This document shows, piece after piece, positions 1-9,375 of a stretch of DNA of 47,395 nt (the first letter of the stretch is position 1; the number at the start of each line of letters is the position of its first letter). Location of the stretch: positions 1-47,395 of the IMG/VR virus record IMGVR_UViG_3300043411_000460; one strand, written 5' to 3'. The notes under the pieces are model-generated. The model made no database searches, was not told where the DNA came from, and saw only the letters and a list, made by a program, of their open reading frames with translations. Made by a program: the position numbers and the translations under genes. The DNA is from a virus.

Positions 1-1083
1 CTTCCTCGTGTTCGAGCTAAACAAATAATTGGCATTATAAAAAAGAGTCCCGATACTCTCGCTAAAGAAATATCACAAAGAGGTGGATTTCGTTTTGATG
101 TAGTTCAGAGATGGATTAATGACTCCAGTCGTCATAATCTATCTCGAGCACAAAGACAAGCTGGGGGACTACCCCGGGCACAGTCTGTAACAGATATTAC
201 ATTAGGACATGCAGTAAATGATGCTAATAGAATTATAAGAGACGTGGGATCCACTGCAGCATCCGCGGCAGTATCGCATACTAACACCATTAACAGAGTC
301 ACAGGTAATGAACTAAGAAGAGAAGCTGCTAATTTAGGTAAAGATATTAGTAATAGAATGGGTCTTGCTAAGCCTATTCCTTCGCCTGATTTTAGTGTAA
401 AAAGACAGAAGTTTATTAGGGCTGCACCAACCGACCATCCTCTTCAGAATAGATCTTTTGATCGTCTTCGTTTATCAGCCAAGATCGACGATGCTGCGAA
501 AAGAGTTAATCCAGAATCAGTTGATATAACTCGATTAGCAGAACGAGCAAATCGCCAGTATTCTGGAGGTATTACTAGTGTAAGAAACGAAAGAATAGTA
601 AATGAAGTAACTGGAATAATGAAATACCAGAAGAATGGAGTACACTATTCTACTCAATACGATGGAATCCAAGCAGTAAGACAGCGACCCGGTCTGTTCA
701 AGATTGTCGAAGAGAATGCAGATGAGAGGGCACTCAAGACTAGTTTTAAGAAACTCGAAACCCATTTAAAAAATCTAGATAATTCAACTGATGGACATTC
801 CTATTTAGGTTTAAATTCAAATAGCGGTGCAAAAAAGGCCAGGATAGCACCAATGACTTCTTCACCATCTAGAAATAGGATATATGGATCCGCGGATATA
901 GAAACTAATAATAGTCCAATGGAACTAAATCTCTCAGGACTTTCACGAGGAAGATCCACAAACACTTCATCTATAGATAGGGGTGAACAAATTAACGAAG
1001 TTTTGATGAATAATAAGAAACGCTCATATGCCAGAAGCAGAGATGTAACTACTGATCTTAGAGATCGTGGTCTGCTTTTTTAG
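1..1083 (+). CDS. C-terminal part of a basic Ser/Arg-rich protein, start outside the window
   Basis: The reading frame is open from base 1 to a TAG at 1081-1083, so the first ATG/GTG inside the window need not be the real start; a GTG at 244 is in frame, but coding sequence continues upstream of it. The visible 360 residues are hydrophilic, rich in Arg, Ser and Asn, with no enzyme motif I recognise. The composition resembles the two minus-strand proteins that follow and the giant protein at the right edge, which fits an internal virion or ejection protein, but that is inference. Its last bases overlap by 4 nt the stop of the convergent gene at 1080-2432, and no clear terminator lies between them. 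Confidence 0.7.
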   Translation, partial: LPRVRAKQIIGIIKKSPDTLAKEISQRGGFRFDVVQRWINDSSRHNLSRAQRQAGGLPRAQSVTDITLGHAVNDANRIIRDVGSTAASAAVSHTNTINRVTGNELRREAANLGKDISNRMGLAKPIPSPDFSVKRQKFIRAAPTDHPLQNRSFDRLRLSAKIDDAAKRVNPESVDITRLAERANRQYSGGITSVRNERIVNEVTGIMKYQKNGVHYSTQYDGIQAVRQRPGLFKIVEENADERALKTSFKKLETHLKNLDNSTDGHSYLGLNSNSGAKKARIAPMTSSPSRNRIYGSADIETNNSPMELNLSGLSRGRSTNTSSIDRGEQINEVLMNNKKRSYARSRDVTTDLRDRGLLF

Positions 1084-2432
1084 TGATAAAGAGATGCAGT
1101 AGAATCGAACATGGAGCGGGCATTCATATTAGCATTTGCTATAGCTTCTAGTGCTCTCTGTCTTTCTGTCTGGGCACCAGCATTAATATTTGCCATACCA
1201 TCTCCAAAATCATAATTTAAAGCACTAGTGGCTCGATTAAGTGTATGGTTAAATTGTCTAGTTGCATTTCCAACGAATGGAGCGGCTACTACCCCTAATG
1301 CCAATCCAACAGATGCTACTGCTCCGATCCTTCTGCCCGCCTTCGATGCAAGCCTAGCTACAGAAGATTTTCCACGTCTCATTGATCTAGCTAACAAATC
1401 TGAATCAGGAGATCTTGCTTGTGAGCTAGAAAAAGATAATTCCCTCTGTCTTATTTTATTAACATTAGCTTCTCTTAACCTAGCGCGTCTCTCCCTCTTA
1501 GGACGAGAAGACTCCTTTTGGATGTATTCATATGCTTGTCTTTCGGTTCCAGACGATTGTCTCTTTGCCTTTCTAAACGCAGTTGGATCTATATCAAAAT
1601 CAGATACAGTTCTTCCGGTAGGGGTGAGTGGTGCGTTGGCTCCTAACGAACGACCTTGTTTAATACGTCGGCTTCGTTGGATGGATCCGGAACTAACACG
1701 CTTGCCGCCTACTACTTCCTGAAAATATTCTATTCTTCTTTCTCTAAAGAAATCACGATATCTTCCATTTGAGGCTTTATCTAACCAATCTACTTCTTCT
1801 TTAGAAATACTAACTCGCATCTTCTTTGGCTTACTAGTAGCTCGCGCTTCGGTTGTGGATTGGGTTGGAGTTATGGGTGATATTTTATCGAAACCGCCGG
1901 TTACCTTCTCTCTTAGTTTTGTAGATAAGGAAAGATTGGAATTCCACATGAATTCCCCTGCTTCCATCAGACCAACTGCACCAATTTGTTTTAGTGAGTT
2001 ATATACTATATCTTCACCGGGTGTTCCGTAATCTTCATAACCAAATAGAAGATAACCCAATTGAGCTTTCGCTGCAAGACTACTGCGTTTAGAAGATACC
2101 CTTTGTTTAAACTTTTTCCCAGTCTTTAAACCATCTACAATTTCATTTTTAGATATATTAAAATCGAAGTTCCTCATACTTAACATAGAGCTTGGAACAA
2201 ATGTTTCCTTACTAAAGAAACGTCCAGCTCTCTCTTTCCCATAGAGAGATCTACGTGCTCCATATAGACCGGTCCGTAATACTGCAAGAGTGCCGGCTCT
2301 TTCAACAAGATTTGATTGTTGTTCTTGTTCTATTTGTTCATAGTAATCACCAAGTCCACCCGCGGCATGGCGTCCTGCAAAGAAGAAGTTAAGATTAGAA
2401 ACTTGTCCGCCTGTTCTTTCAAATAGTGACAT
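1080..2432 (-). CDS. Basic protein of unknown function with a C-terminal hydrophobic segment
   Basis: This 450-residue protein is not recognised. It is strongly basic in its second half (many Arg/Lys, Ser-rich stretches around residues 200-365) and has one glycine/alanine/valine-rich hydrophobic segment at about 369-388, shortly before the C-terminus. Its ATG shares one base with the stop of the gene at 2432-3148 (TAATG-type junction), so the two are probably translated as an operon from the divergent promoter region at 3149-3220. Its 3' end overlaps the convergent left-edge gene by 4 nt. A virion-internal or DNA-ejection protein is a reasonable guess from composition and from its place next to packaging genes. 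There is no direct proof. Confidence 0.7.
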   Translation of the reverse strand: MSLFERTGGQVSNLNFFFAGRHAAGGLGDYYEQIEQEQQSNLVERAGTLAVLRTGLYGARRSLYGKERAGRFFSKETFVPSSMLSMRNFDFNISKNEIVDGLKTGKKFKQRVSSKRSSLAAKAQLGYLLFGYEDYGTPGEDIVYNSLKQIGAVGLMEAGEFMWNSNLSLSTKLREKVTGGFDKISPITPTQSTTEARATSKPKKMRVSISKEEVDWLDKASNGRYRDFFRERRIEYFQEVVGGKRVSSGSIQRSRRIKQGRSLGANAPLTPTGRTVSDFDIDPTAFRKAKRQSSGTERQAYEYIQKESSRPKRERRARLREANVNKIRQRELSFSSSQARSPDSDLLARSMRRGKSSVARLASKAGRRIGAVASVGLALGVVAAPFVGNATRQFNHTLNRATSALNYDFGDGMANINAGAQTERQRALEAIANANMNARSMFDSTASLYH

Positions 2433-3148
2433 TAAATTAATCTACTCCGTCTAATAGTTTGAAATCTCATACCTTGTAGAGAAGCAGGACCAAGCATACC
2501 AGAACTATCAGTTCCGTATTTACCAGCACCCATAGATTCCGTATAATACTGTTCACCATATTTAGCAAACTTAGAGAGACCTCTTCCTGCAGCTACACCC
2601 AGGCCGGCTATAACGTAATTCCTTGGATTTGTCAGAGCACTGGAAGCTTTACCCGCAAGTAGAGATTTAACCATCCCTCGTTTGGAAAAGAATTCCTTCT
2701 TAACACTGTTGGCTGCAGTTGAAATGGATTTTCCTTTTCCACCCAGGGAACGTAATTCGTTAGTAATAGAATCAGTTAATTTTGCAGAAACTTGACCTTT
2801 ATTCTGAGATTGCCCATATGCTTGCTTTGCTAGCATCTCTAACTTACGAGTTCTAGTAAAATCACCATGTCTTTGTTGGAGACCGTAAAGGATTCCACTT
2901 GCACCAGAAGCGGTTTTGGTATTAAAAATTGCTTGGAGACCCTTAGCAGCTTGGGTCCGATGTCTACTTGTTGAATGTGCTGTCAATGGTGAAGCTAATC
3001 CTCTCACTATAGGTAAAGCTCTTTGTAAGTTAGAAAGAGGATCATTTGCCATTCTACGAACTTGTCTATACTGATGACCTACATAGTTGACGCCCCCGCG
3101 AAAATAGGATCTAGCTCTATTGACCATCGAATCAGTTCTGTTAGCCAT
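2432..3148 (-). CDS. Small basic protein of unknown function, first gene of the minus-strand pair
   Basis: The 238-residue product is basic and Gln/Arg/Ser-rich, with a short glycine-rich hydrophobic stretch near residues 178-188. I recognise no family. The ATG at 3148 is preceded only by a short A/T-rich leader without a convincing Shine-Dalgarno sequence. A candidate promoter (TATAGG at 3167-3162 on the minus strand) would start transcription only a few bases upstream. The gene is divergent from the terminase and runs into the gene at 1080-2432 with a one-base overlap. Together with that gene it forms the only minus-strand island in the window. Confidence 0.7.
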   Translation of the reverse strand: MANRTDSMVNRARSYFRGGVNYVGHQYRQVRRMANDPLSNLQRALPIVRGLASPLTAHSTSRHRTQAAKGLQAIFNTKTASGASGILYGLQQRHGDFTRTRKLEMLAKQAYGQSQNKGQVSAKLTDSITNELRSLGGKGKSISTAANSVKKEFFSKRGMVKSLLAGKASSALTNPRNYVIAGLGVAAGRGLSKFAKYGEQYYTESMGAGKYGTDSSGMLGPASLQGMRFQTIRRSRLI

Positions 3149-3220
3149 ATGAAAATGTTATCCTATAACTTATTGAAGTACGAGCTTGACAACATTAAAA
3201 CAGTTGTTAGATATAACTAA
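3149..3220. promoter_or_regulatory. Divergent promoter region between terminase and the minus-strand pair
   Basis: On the plus strand TTGACA at 3186-3191 lies 16 bp before TAGATA (3208-3213) and 20 bp before TATAAC (3212-3217), and the terminase ATG follows at 3221. On the minus strand TTGTCA (3192-3187) is followed after 19 bp by TATAGG (3167-3162), and the ATG is at 3148. The two -35 boxes overlap almost completely. Neither gene has a Shine-Dalgarno sequence. Promoter calls are by consensus only. Confidence 0.45.
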
Positions 3221-4975
3221 ATGGGTCAAATACTTACTAAAAATCAACTTAAAGACCTCTGGAAGACGGGCGAATTTACTGATGAAGAATTCCAAGAACT
3301 CGTTCTAAACTCTACTCCTAGTCTCTGGGCAGAGACGTACTTACATGATCCAGATAACAAAGACAAAGCACTAACGCTTCACTGGTATCAGAAACAAATG
3401 CTCGATGAACCACATCGAATGAAGTGTTTGTTGTTTGGTCGTGGTGCTGGAAAGTCAGTTAGCTTATGTGCCAATATGTTATGGGATGTAATTACAGAAC
3501 CAGGTATAAAGATATTCTACTATATTCCGGGTAAGTCTCAGCTAGAACGCCTATATGAGATCCTAGAAAACATGATAGCTAACTCTCCCAAAGTTGCTAA
3601 TGAGGTGGTTGAGGGATCTGGTTTAAAGGAAACACTAGGTAAACGTTCTGCTATTGAACATACAATACAATTTAAAAATGGTAGTAGAATTGTTTTCTTT
3701 ATATGTTCCTCTAATGTTGAGAAGATTCGTTCTCACCACAACGGTAAAATTATAATTGATGAAGCACATTACATAAAACAAGAAGCACTTGATGCTATTA
3801 CTGGGGTTATCGTTAATACGCAAAATCCATATATCATTCAAGCATCCACTCCCAGAGGTCCCTTCGGAAACTTTTATCAGTGGGCCCAGGATTCCAGAGT
3901 TAATACATATCATGTCCGTTCGTCCCAGTCACCCAACTGGACTACTGAAAAAGAGGCCATGGCGCGAGTATTGTGTCCAGATGAAGCCACTTATAATAGA
4001 GAATATAATGCATTATTTGGAACTGAACATGATTCAGTATATCAAATGAATGATATTGATGATGCGGTTAGAAGATCATCGAGGATCTACGGGTTAACTA
4101 ATAAAAAAACATATGGAGAACTATATACTACATTCTTGAATGCTGATCAACTATGGGCAGAATATCTTCAAGAAAAGAAACGATTATTTATCGGAGTAGA
4201 TTGGAACTCTCCAGCAAATGGTGTACAAATAGTGTATCTAGTCGAGACTCCAAATGAATTAGCAGTTGCACGTATCGATACTATTGCGAACGAACAATTT
4301 ACCCAACTCAAAGCAGTAGAGACAATCCTACGCATTTGGGAAGATTATCGTCCTAATCTTATATATGTTGATATAGGATATGGATCCAGTCAGGTTGAAA
4401 TGATACAACAGAAAGCTCTATCTGAAGATAATAAAGAACTTTACAACGCATTCAAGGCAATAGACTTTACCGCTAAGATAGAACTTGCTTCACCATTCGC
4501 GGGAACCCTCACTGAAAAAGAAGAGCAGAAAAAGGTTAAAGTTAGAGTTAAGAATCATATGATATCATTAATAGGTTCTGCTCTAAAATCTGGTAATTTT
4601 GTATTACCTGCCTTTGAAGATGAAAAGACAGGCATTCTTACAGAGATGCGAGCCTTTAAATTGGATAGAATGGGCGAAAACCAGGAACCAATTTACTCTA
4701 AAGGCGGTGGTCAACATAAACACATGGCATTGGCTCTAGCTATGTATGCTAGATATTCACATACGCAAGATATACTTACTGTTCCTGAATCTAAATTGGG
4801 AGTCCTAACTGCATATTTAAAAGATCAGGATTCACCCAATAATATTTTTAAACCCGATGGTTATGAAAGTAGAGTAGAGAAAACATCCGATCCAATTGGA
4901 TCGTTAGATGGTGGTTCGTTTAGAAATCACTATGGTGGCAGAAGCCGTTCTTCAAGAAGAGAGGATTTATTCTAA
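3221..4975 (+). CDS. terL: Terminase large subunit (packaging ATPase and nuclease)
   Basis: This 584-residue protein has the two-domain layout of phage large terminases, which pump DNA into the prohead through the portal and cut it. The N-terminal ATPase shows Walker A GRGAGKS at residues 73-79, Walker B KIIIDE at 176-181 with the catalytic Glu at 181, and the coupling motif QASTPRG near 207-213. The C-terminal RNase H-like nuclease starts near residue 323 with acidic residues Asp327 (IGVDWN) and Asp384 (IYVDIG). The usual third acid near HKHMALALAMYA (499-510) is not obvious, so the metal site may be completed by another residue. The start is the only ATG near the promoter and has no Shine-Dalgarno sequence, suggesting a leaderless or nearly leaderless mRNA. 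No small terminase is visible next to it. The stop overlaps the next ATG by one base. Confidence 0.95.
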   Translation: MGQILTKNQLKDLWKTGEFTDEEFQELVLNSTPSLWAETYLHDPDNKDKALTLHWYQKQMLDEPHRMKCLLFGRGAGKSVSLCANMLWDVITEPGIKIFYYIPGKSQLERLYEILENMIANSPKVANEVVEGSGLKETLGKRSAIEHTIQFKNGSRIVFFICSSNVEKIRSHHNGKIIIDEAHYIKQEALDAITGVIVNTQNPYIIQASTPRGPFGNFYQWAQDSRVNTYHVRSSQSPNWTTEKEAMARVLCPDEATYNREYNALFGTEHDSVYQMNDIDDAVRRSSRIYGLTNKKTYGELYTTFLNADQLWAEYLQEKKRLFIGVDWNSPANGVQIVYLVETPNELAVARIDTIANEQFTQLKAVETILRIWEDYRPNLIYVDIGYGSSQVEMIQQKALSEDNKELYNAFKAIDFTAKIELASPFAGTLTEKEEQKKVKVRVKNHMISLIGSALKSGNFVLPAFEDEKTGILTEMRAFKLDRMGENQEPIYSKGGGQHKHMALALAMYARYSHTQDILTVPESKLGVLTAYLKDQDSPNNIFKPDGYESRVEKTSDPIGSLDGGSFRNHYGGRSRSSRREDLF

Positions 4976-7764
4976 TGGCTAATGAAAAGTTTTTTAATCA
5001 ACCCAATGTACCACCACCAGAACGGGATTCGGAATTTGAATATAATGCTCAAGAAGAAAGATTAATTCCTCCAGATATCTCAGAAGAGACTATTCTGGAG
5101 ACTACTCCTGCAAAAAATATTATTACTGAATCACTAAAGTTTGTATCTCAGTTAAGGACTAAGAGTGCTAATCTCATACTCAAAACACAAGGAACGTTGA
5201 GTTATCATCTGACGGATATGGACTATAGTGGTCCAATACCTTCTCATATACAAAAGGCTATCGAAGAATTAGTTGGTCCGGTAGATATCCTTACCCCTCA
5301 ACATATGGAGTGTATCACATCTATCTCGCAACGCAATCCTCGAAGTCAGGTAATTGCCGATACCTTAAATCAATCTACTCCACAAGATACAAATAATGAT
5401 TTATTGTTCTATCTATTAGAAAAGATGACGAAAAATAAATATAGCTATGGAACGGAGCTATTGTGGAGATTGGTTAGATTATGTCTAGCGTATGCAGTCC
5501 ATATGATCATAGGTGGTTTATGTAATTTCTTTCTGGGAAAACTATCTATACCAATTCCCTTTCTGGGAACATTTCCAGCAGGAACAATGATTTCGCAAAC
5601 CATACTGGCACCCGCGGAACGTACTGCTAAGCGCGCTCTTGGATTTCCATGCGAAGATAAATTACCACTTCCCAACGATTGTCTGAATCTATTTCGCTTT
5701 CTAAAAGACGATGACGATCCAGCCAATCTCCTACCCTGCTGTATGCCAGTAGGTCTATCCGCTATGCTTCTACGTATGCAGGAGATACAACAACGAGCTA
5801 GTGGCGGTAATCCTCTCTCATCTAATATCGACGATTTCCTAAAATCATTTAAAATCGAAGGCGGATTTAAACAGGGCTATATTAAAACTGGATCAACTGT
5901 AAATCTCATTAATAGTGAAGTCGCAAGTATTTTAGCTGAAGGCGATCCTAATAACCTTGGAGCTAGCATGAAGAACGCAGTAGCTCGTACTGCAGCAGAA
6001 CTAAAGACTTCAAATAAACAACAACAGCAACTACTTACTACTCTTGACGAGAGAGCTATACTTGGAAGTGCAGCTCAGGGATTGGTTGATTCGTGGTTTA
6101 GTTGTGTGGCCCAAGGTTTATCTGCAGCCCTACATGATGAGCCAGATAATTTATATCAAGGACCCCCATGTGTGGATCCTTCTAATCCTGTTAACTCTAG
6201 CGAGTTACATATTGACTATGCTAAACAGGTAATTGATTTCTATGTACAAAAGAATTCAGTTCCAGATAAACCCAATATTACAAACTCAGTGAATGTAAAG
6301 AATCTAATTGGAGTTTTATCAAGCACAAAAGATACCGATTATACACTTGCTCAATTAGAGAGAGAACTCAAAGATCACGAAGATGTTCTCAATCCTTCTA
6401 CCAAAAGATGTATTGAGGGATTGGCTAATTTACGTTCTCAAAATACTCTAGACTTAAAGAAGATAGCAAATGATCCTAAGGCCTTCTTTGATAAATTAGG
6501 TACAGATAATTCGATGTCGAACATAAGCCTCACTCCAGAGGCTTCTACAGAGATATCTGGATTTGATATTGGAGATACTCTCGCTACCAATATTGGAAAT
6601 ATTGGCGGTCTACAATCAATAGGATCTATGATGCAAAATGTTCTGGATGGAGTAGATAGTTTACTCTCAGAATTAGATGGATATGTATCGTCCGTTAATG
6701 GTCTTACTAAATTCTTTAGTTCTAAAGAATTTTGCTGTATCATATATCTTATAGTTCTACTATCTAATGTAGCTAGAGGGAAGGGACTTTGTCCAACAGA
6801 TGATATTAGTAGCTTCTTTCAATACTCTCAGCGGATTAAAGATAAGAAGGATGTAGCAATTCTCAAAGCACAACTGGCTCTTCTGAAGGGCATCATAGAT
6901 GCAATCAGACAGAGTCTGGCTATTGGAATTGAAGTAAAGGGTCTCAATATACCTCTTAAAGATTTGATGGAACAAGTAAGAACTACTATTGCTACTATCT
7001 CCAAAGTCCTGGTGGATGCAGCTACTGCTCCCATAGAGGAAGGCTTAGATAGTATCCTACTAAATCCAGAAGTAAATGCATCTGTTCAAAATAATTGTTT
7101 CTATGCCTTTGATATACTTTCACTTCTCAAGTGTGGTATTGAATGGTTTAAAATATTCATCGTGCAGTTGGCAATGGATCTGTTCGAAAACAACTTCCAG
7201 AACATAGAGTTAGTGAGAAATTTAAAGATGGGAGGTATGAGATTCAAGATACTGGATATGCTGAGTAATCTACTGGGTGCAATAATAAACCTCCTAGTTG
7301 GAATCGGCGATTGTTATGATGGGGACGATTATCTTAATAGTATAGTTGGGGATACTATCCAACAGCAATACTCTGAAGCTGATAGATTGGTATCTCTATT
7401 GAATAGATCTAATGTTCCTATAGAAAGAATAGACGAGTGGTCTCAAACTCTAGAGGGTTCTGACCCATTAAATGTAGATCCCAATAGTTCTGAAGCCGCG
7501 GATGTATTCAGTGAATTCTTTAATGTTGGAGAAGCTTTAACTGAAAAAACAGTTCAATTATTGAGGAGTGCTGCTCCACTTTCGCTTTTTATAGCAAAAG
7601 GCACATCGGGTCCGCCTAAATTAGTAGATCCTGATGAGTTCGTAAGGCGAATGGAAGAGTACACAGGGACTAGTCTCTCTCAAATTTATCTAGATCTTTA
7701 TGGCCTAGACAAAGGTATATTTGATATCTTTGCATCTGGAAATATACCTCCGGCAGGAACCTGA
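4975..7764 (+). CDS. Large protein of unknown function between terminase and portal
   Basis: The 929-residue product is not recognised. It overlaps terL and the portal gene by one base on each side (TAATG and TGATG junctions), so it is locked into the packaging/head operon. Three hydrophobic stretches stand out: about 166-200 (followed by a Pro/Phe/Gly-rich stretch), about 586-600 beginning with a Cys-Cys pair, and about 765-778. Further Cys residues (for example a second Cys-Cys near residue 248) are unusual for a cytoplasmic structural protein. Candidate roles are a portal-associated or neck virion protein, or a membrane-interacting ejection protein. The sequence supports only that it is a real, conserved-looking gene in the head module. 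Confidence 0.75.
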   Translation: MANEKFFNQPNVPPPERDSEFEYNAQEERLIPPDISEETILETTPAKNIITESLKFVSQLRTKSANLILKTQGTLSYHLTDMDYSGPIPSHIQKAIEELVGPVDILTPQHMECITSISQRNPRSQVIADTLNQSTPQDTNNDLLFYLLEKMTKNKYSYGTELLWRLVRLCLAYAVHMIIGGLCNFFLGKLSIPIPFLGTFPAGTMISQTILAPAERTAKRALGFPCEDKLPLPNDCLNLFRFLKDDDDPANLLPCCMPVGLSAMLLRMQEIQQRASGGNPLSSNIDDFLKSFKIEGGFKQGYIKTGSTVNLINSEVASILAEGDPNNLGASMKNAVARTAAELKTSNKQQQQLLTTLDERAILGSAAQGLVDSWFSCVAQGLSAALHDEPDNLYQGPPCVDPSNPVNSSELHIDYAKQVIDFYVQKNSVPDKPNITNSVNVKNLIGVLSSTKDTDYTLAQLERELKDHEDVLNPSTKRCIEGLANLRSQNTLDLKKIANDPKAFFDKLGTDNSMSNISLTPEASTEISGFDIGDTLATNIGNIGGLQSIGSMMQNVLDGVDSLLSELDGYVSSVNGLTKFFSSKEFCCIIYLIVLLSNVARGKGLCPTDDISSFFQYSQRIKDKKDVAILKAQLALLKGIIDAIRQSLAIGIEVKGLNIPLKDLMEQVRTTIATISKVLVDAATAPIEEGLDSILLNPEVNASVQNNCFYAFDILSLLKCGIEWFKIFIVQLAMDLFENNFQNIELVRNLKMGGMRFKILDMLSNLLGAIINLLVGIGDCYDGDDYLNSIVGDTIQQQYSEADRLVSLLNRSNVPIERIDEWSQTLEGSDPLNVDPNSSEAADVFSEFFNVGEALTEKTVQLLRSAAPLSLFIAKGTSGPPKLVDPDEFVRRMEEYTGTSLSQIYLDLYGLDKGIFDIFASGNIPPAGT

Positions 7765-9368
7765 TGGCAATTCGTGATTATATCCCATTTTTAAAACGTT
7801 CTTCTAGTAAGATCATCGATGCGGATCTCGTATCTATGGAACGTAGTTTAGTTAGAACTAAACTAGATGAACAAAAAATAGAAGGTTATAAAGGTCTCAC
7901 CACTTCACCATCGGCAGTAGACTTCTATCCGATATATACTACCGTCAAGTTACCTAAACGTAAACAAGAGGTGGGTGTTCAAGTCATATCAGATTTCTAT
8001 CTCTATCGAATGGAAAAGTATTGGGAAACAGAAGGTATTATATATAGAAGTATTAATAAACTCTTAGAGTTAGTAACGCAAGTTGGTTTTACTTTCAAGA
8101 GTGTAGATAAGAGTGGTCGTGATAAATTTACTGATCGCTTTAATATGCTTCTAAGAAGAGGAGAAACTCGTCATACTATTGACACTTTCATCAGAAGAAC
8201 TCTTCATGATTATCTTCTATATGGTAATCAGTTTACTAGAAAGGTAATTGGAGATTCAGAGAACATCCTTCAATTGAATTTTATGGATCCTCTGTCTATG
8301 TCTGTTCTCTTAAACAGAGATAATCAAGAGAAGATGTATTATGTATCTAAACGAGGTCTTCGTAAAAGAGGAGATATAGAAAAGCAAATTAAAAAACAGA
8401 TGCAGACGCCATCCAACTATGGTCCTATGGGTAAGTTTTTTAGATATGCACCTAATGTATTCTATCAACCAGAAGAACCCGATGAGAGAATAGATATAGA
8501 TGAGATAAATCACATTAAATATATAGATATGCCACAGAATGCCATATCTATACCTCCACTATATCCAGTCATTAATGACGTTCTTGCATTGAGATCTATT
8601 GAAGATGATATCTTACTTCTTTCGTATCAATATGGTCATCCGTTCCTTCATGGAACAATTAAACGTGAGGGAATGACTGCAGAACAGATACTAATAGAAA
8701 CTCGACATTTAAGAGATCAGATCCAGAAGATGGAAGGTAATGGATTTTTAATTACCAGTGATATCGTAGATGTCCAGCTTAAAGGACCACAGGGGGCATT
8801 CCCAAACCTCATAGAATTTCACAAACTATTCCGTGAAAGAATCGAGAAGGGAGCAGGCGTATCTGATCTCTTTACCGGTAATGGTGGTGGGGTTGGTCGT
8901 CAGACGTCAGAGACAGTGGAGAAGTCCACCTACAGTTACATAAACGATCTGGCAAACTCTTATGCTTATGGTATGCAACTCTTCTTCGATGAGTTCTTCA
9001 ATAGAAATGTAGCTAATTACCGTGGCTCTAAAGTATATGATCCGTGTCCTATAGAATTTAGATTTAATGAAGCTGACCGTGAAGAAAAGAGGGCATCAGA
9101 ACAGCATCTTATTACTCTCTTCCAAACTAGTGGTATTAGTCATGGTGAATTTAGGGAAAAATTAGATATGCCCGTAGATCCTAAGCTCAAGGATAAATAC
9201 TTCTTTGAGATTATGCCAACGAAGACTGATCCAGGAACCAATGCTAGTAACAAAGTGTCCAGTCAAATTTCACCTTCGAATCAACACGGTAAAAAAACCA
9301 CAGCTGGTAAGAGCAAAAAAGATCAATTAAGTACGCAGGAACTTGATGAAGTTAACAATATAGACTAA
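7764..9368 (+). CDS. Portal protein
   Basis: The 534-residue protein has the length, position and sequence style of a phage portal, the dodecameric ring at the capsid vertex through which DNA passes. It follows terL (after one gene) and precedes the prohead protease. Portal-like traits are the Tyr/Arg-rich middle with repeated 'ISIPPLYPVIND'-type and 'YQYGHPF'-type strands, a Gly-rich GNGGGVGRQTSE loop near residues 371-382 followed by the long helical stretch that reads like the portal crown/stem helix, and a charged, low-complexity C-terminal tail (residues ~490-534). The start codon overlaps the previous stop (TGATG). The assignment rests on family resemblance and synteny rather than on a catalytic motif. 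Confidence 0.82.
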   Translation: MAIRDYIPFLKRSSSKIIDADLVSMERSLVRTKLDEQKIEGYKGLTTSPSAVDFYPIYTTVKLPKRKQEVGVQVISDFYLYRMEKYWETEGIIYRSINKLLELVTQVGFTFKSVDKSGRDKFTDRFNMLLRRGETRHTIDTFIRRTLHDYLLYGNQFTRKVIGDSENILQLNFMDPLSMSVLLNRDNQEKMYYVSKRGLRKRGDIEKQIKKQMQTPSNYGPMGKFFRYAPNVFYQPEEPDERIDIDEINHIKYIDMPQNAISIPPLYPVINDVLALRSIEDDILLLSYQYGHPFLHGTIKREGMTAEQILIETRHLRDQIQKMEGNGFLITSDIVDVQLKGPQGAFPNLIEFHKLFRERIEKGAGVSDLFTGNGGGVGRQTSETVEKSTYSYINDLANSYAYGMQLFFDEFFNRNVANYRGSKVYDPCPIEFRFNEADREEKRASEQHLITLFQTSGISHGEFREKLDMPVDPKLKDKYFFEIMPTKTDPGTNASNKVSSQISPSNQHGKKTTAGKSKKDQLSTQELDEVNNID

Positions 9369-9375
9369 ATAGCTT

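Noticed and set aside
1046-1081. Possible terminator at the end of the left-edge gene (GATCT-TAG-AGATC then TTTTTT)
   Set aside because: The stem is only five A/T-rich pairs and is separated from the T tract by ten bases, too weak for a terminator call.
1228-1722. A 164-codon open frame on the plus strand
   Set aside because: It lies antisense inside the minus-strand gene at 1080-2432, has no ribosome-binding site and gives a low-quality protein sequence. It is treated as a shadow frame.
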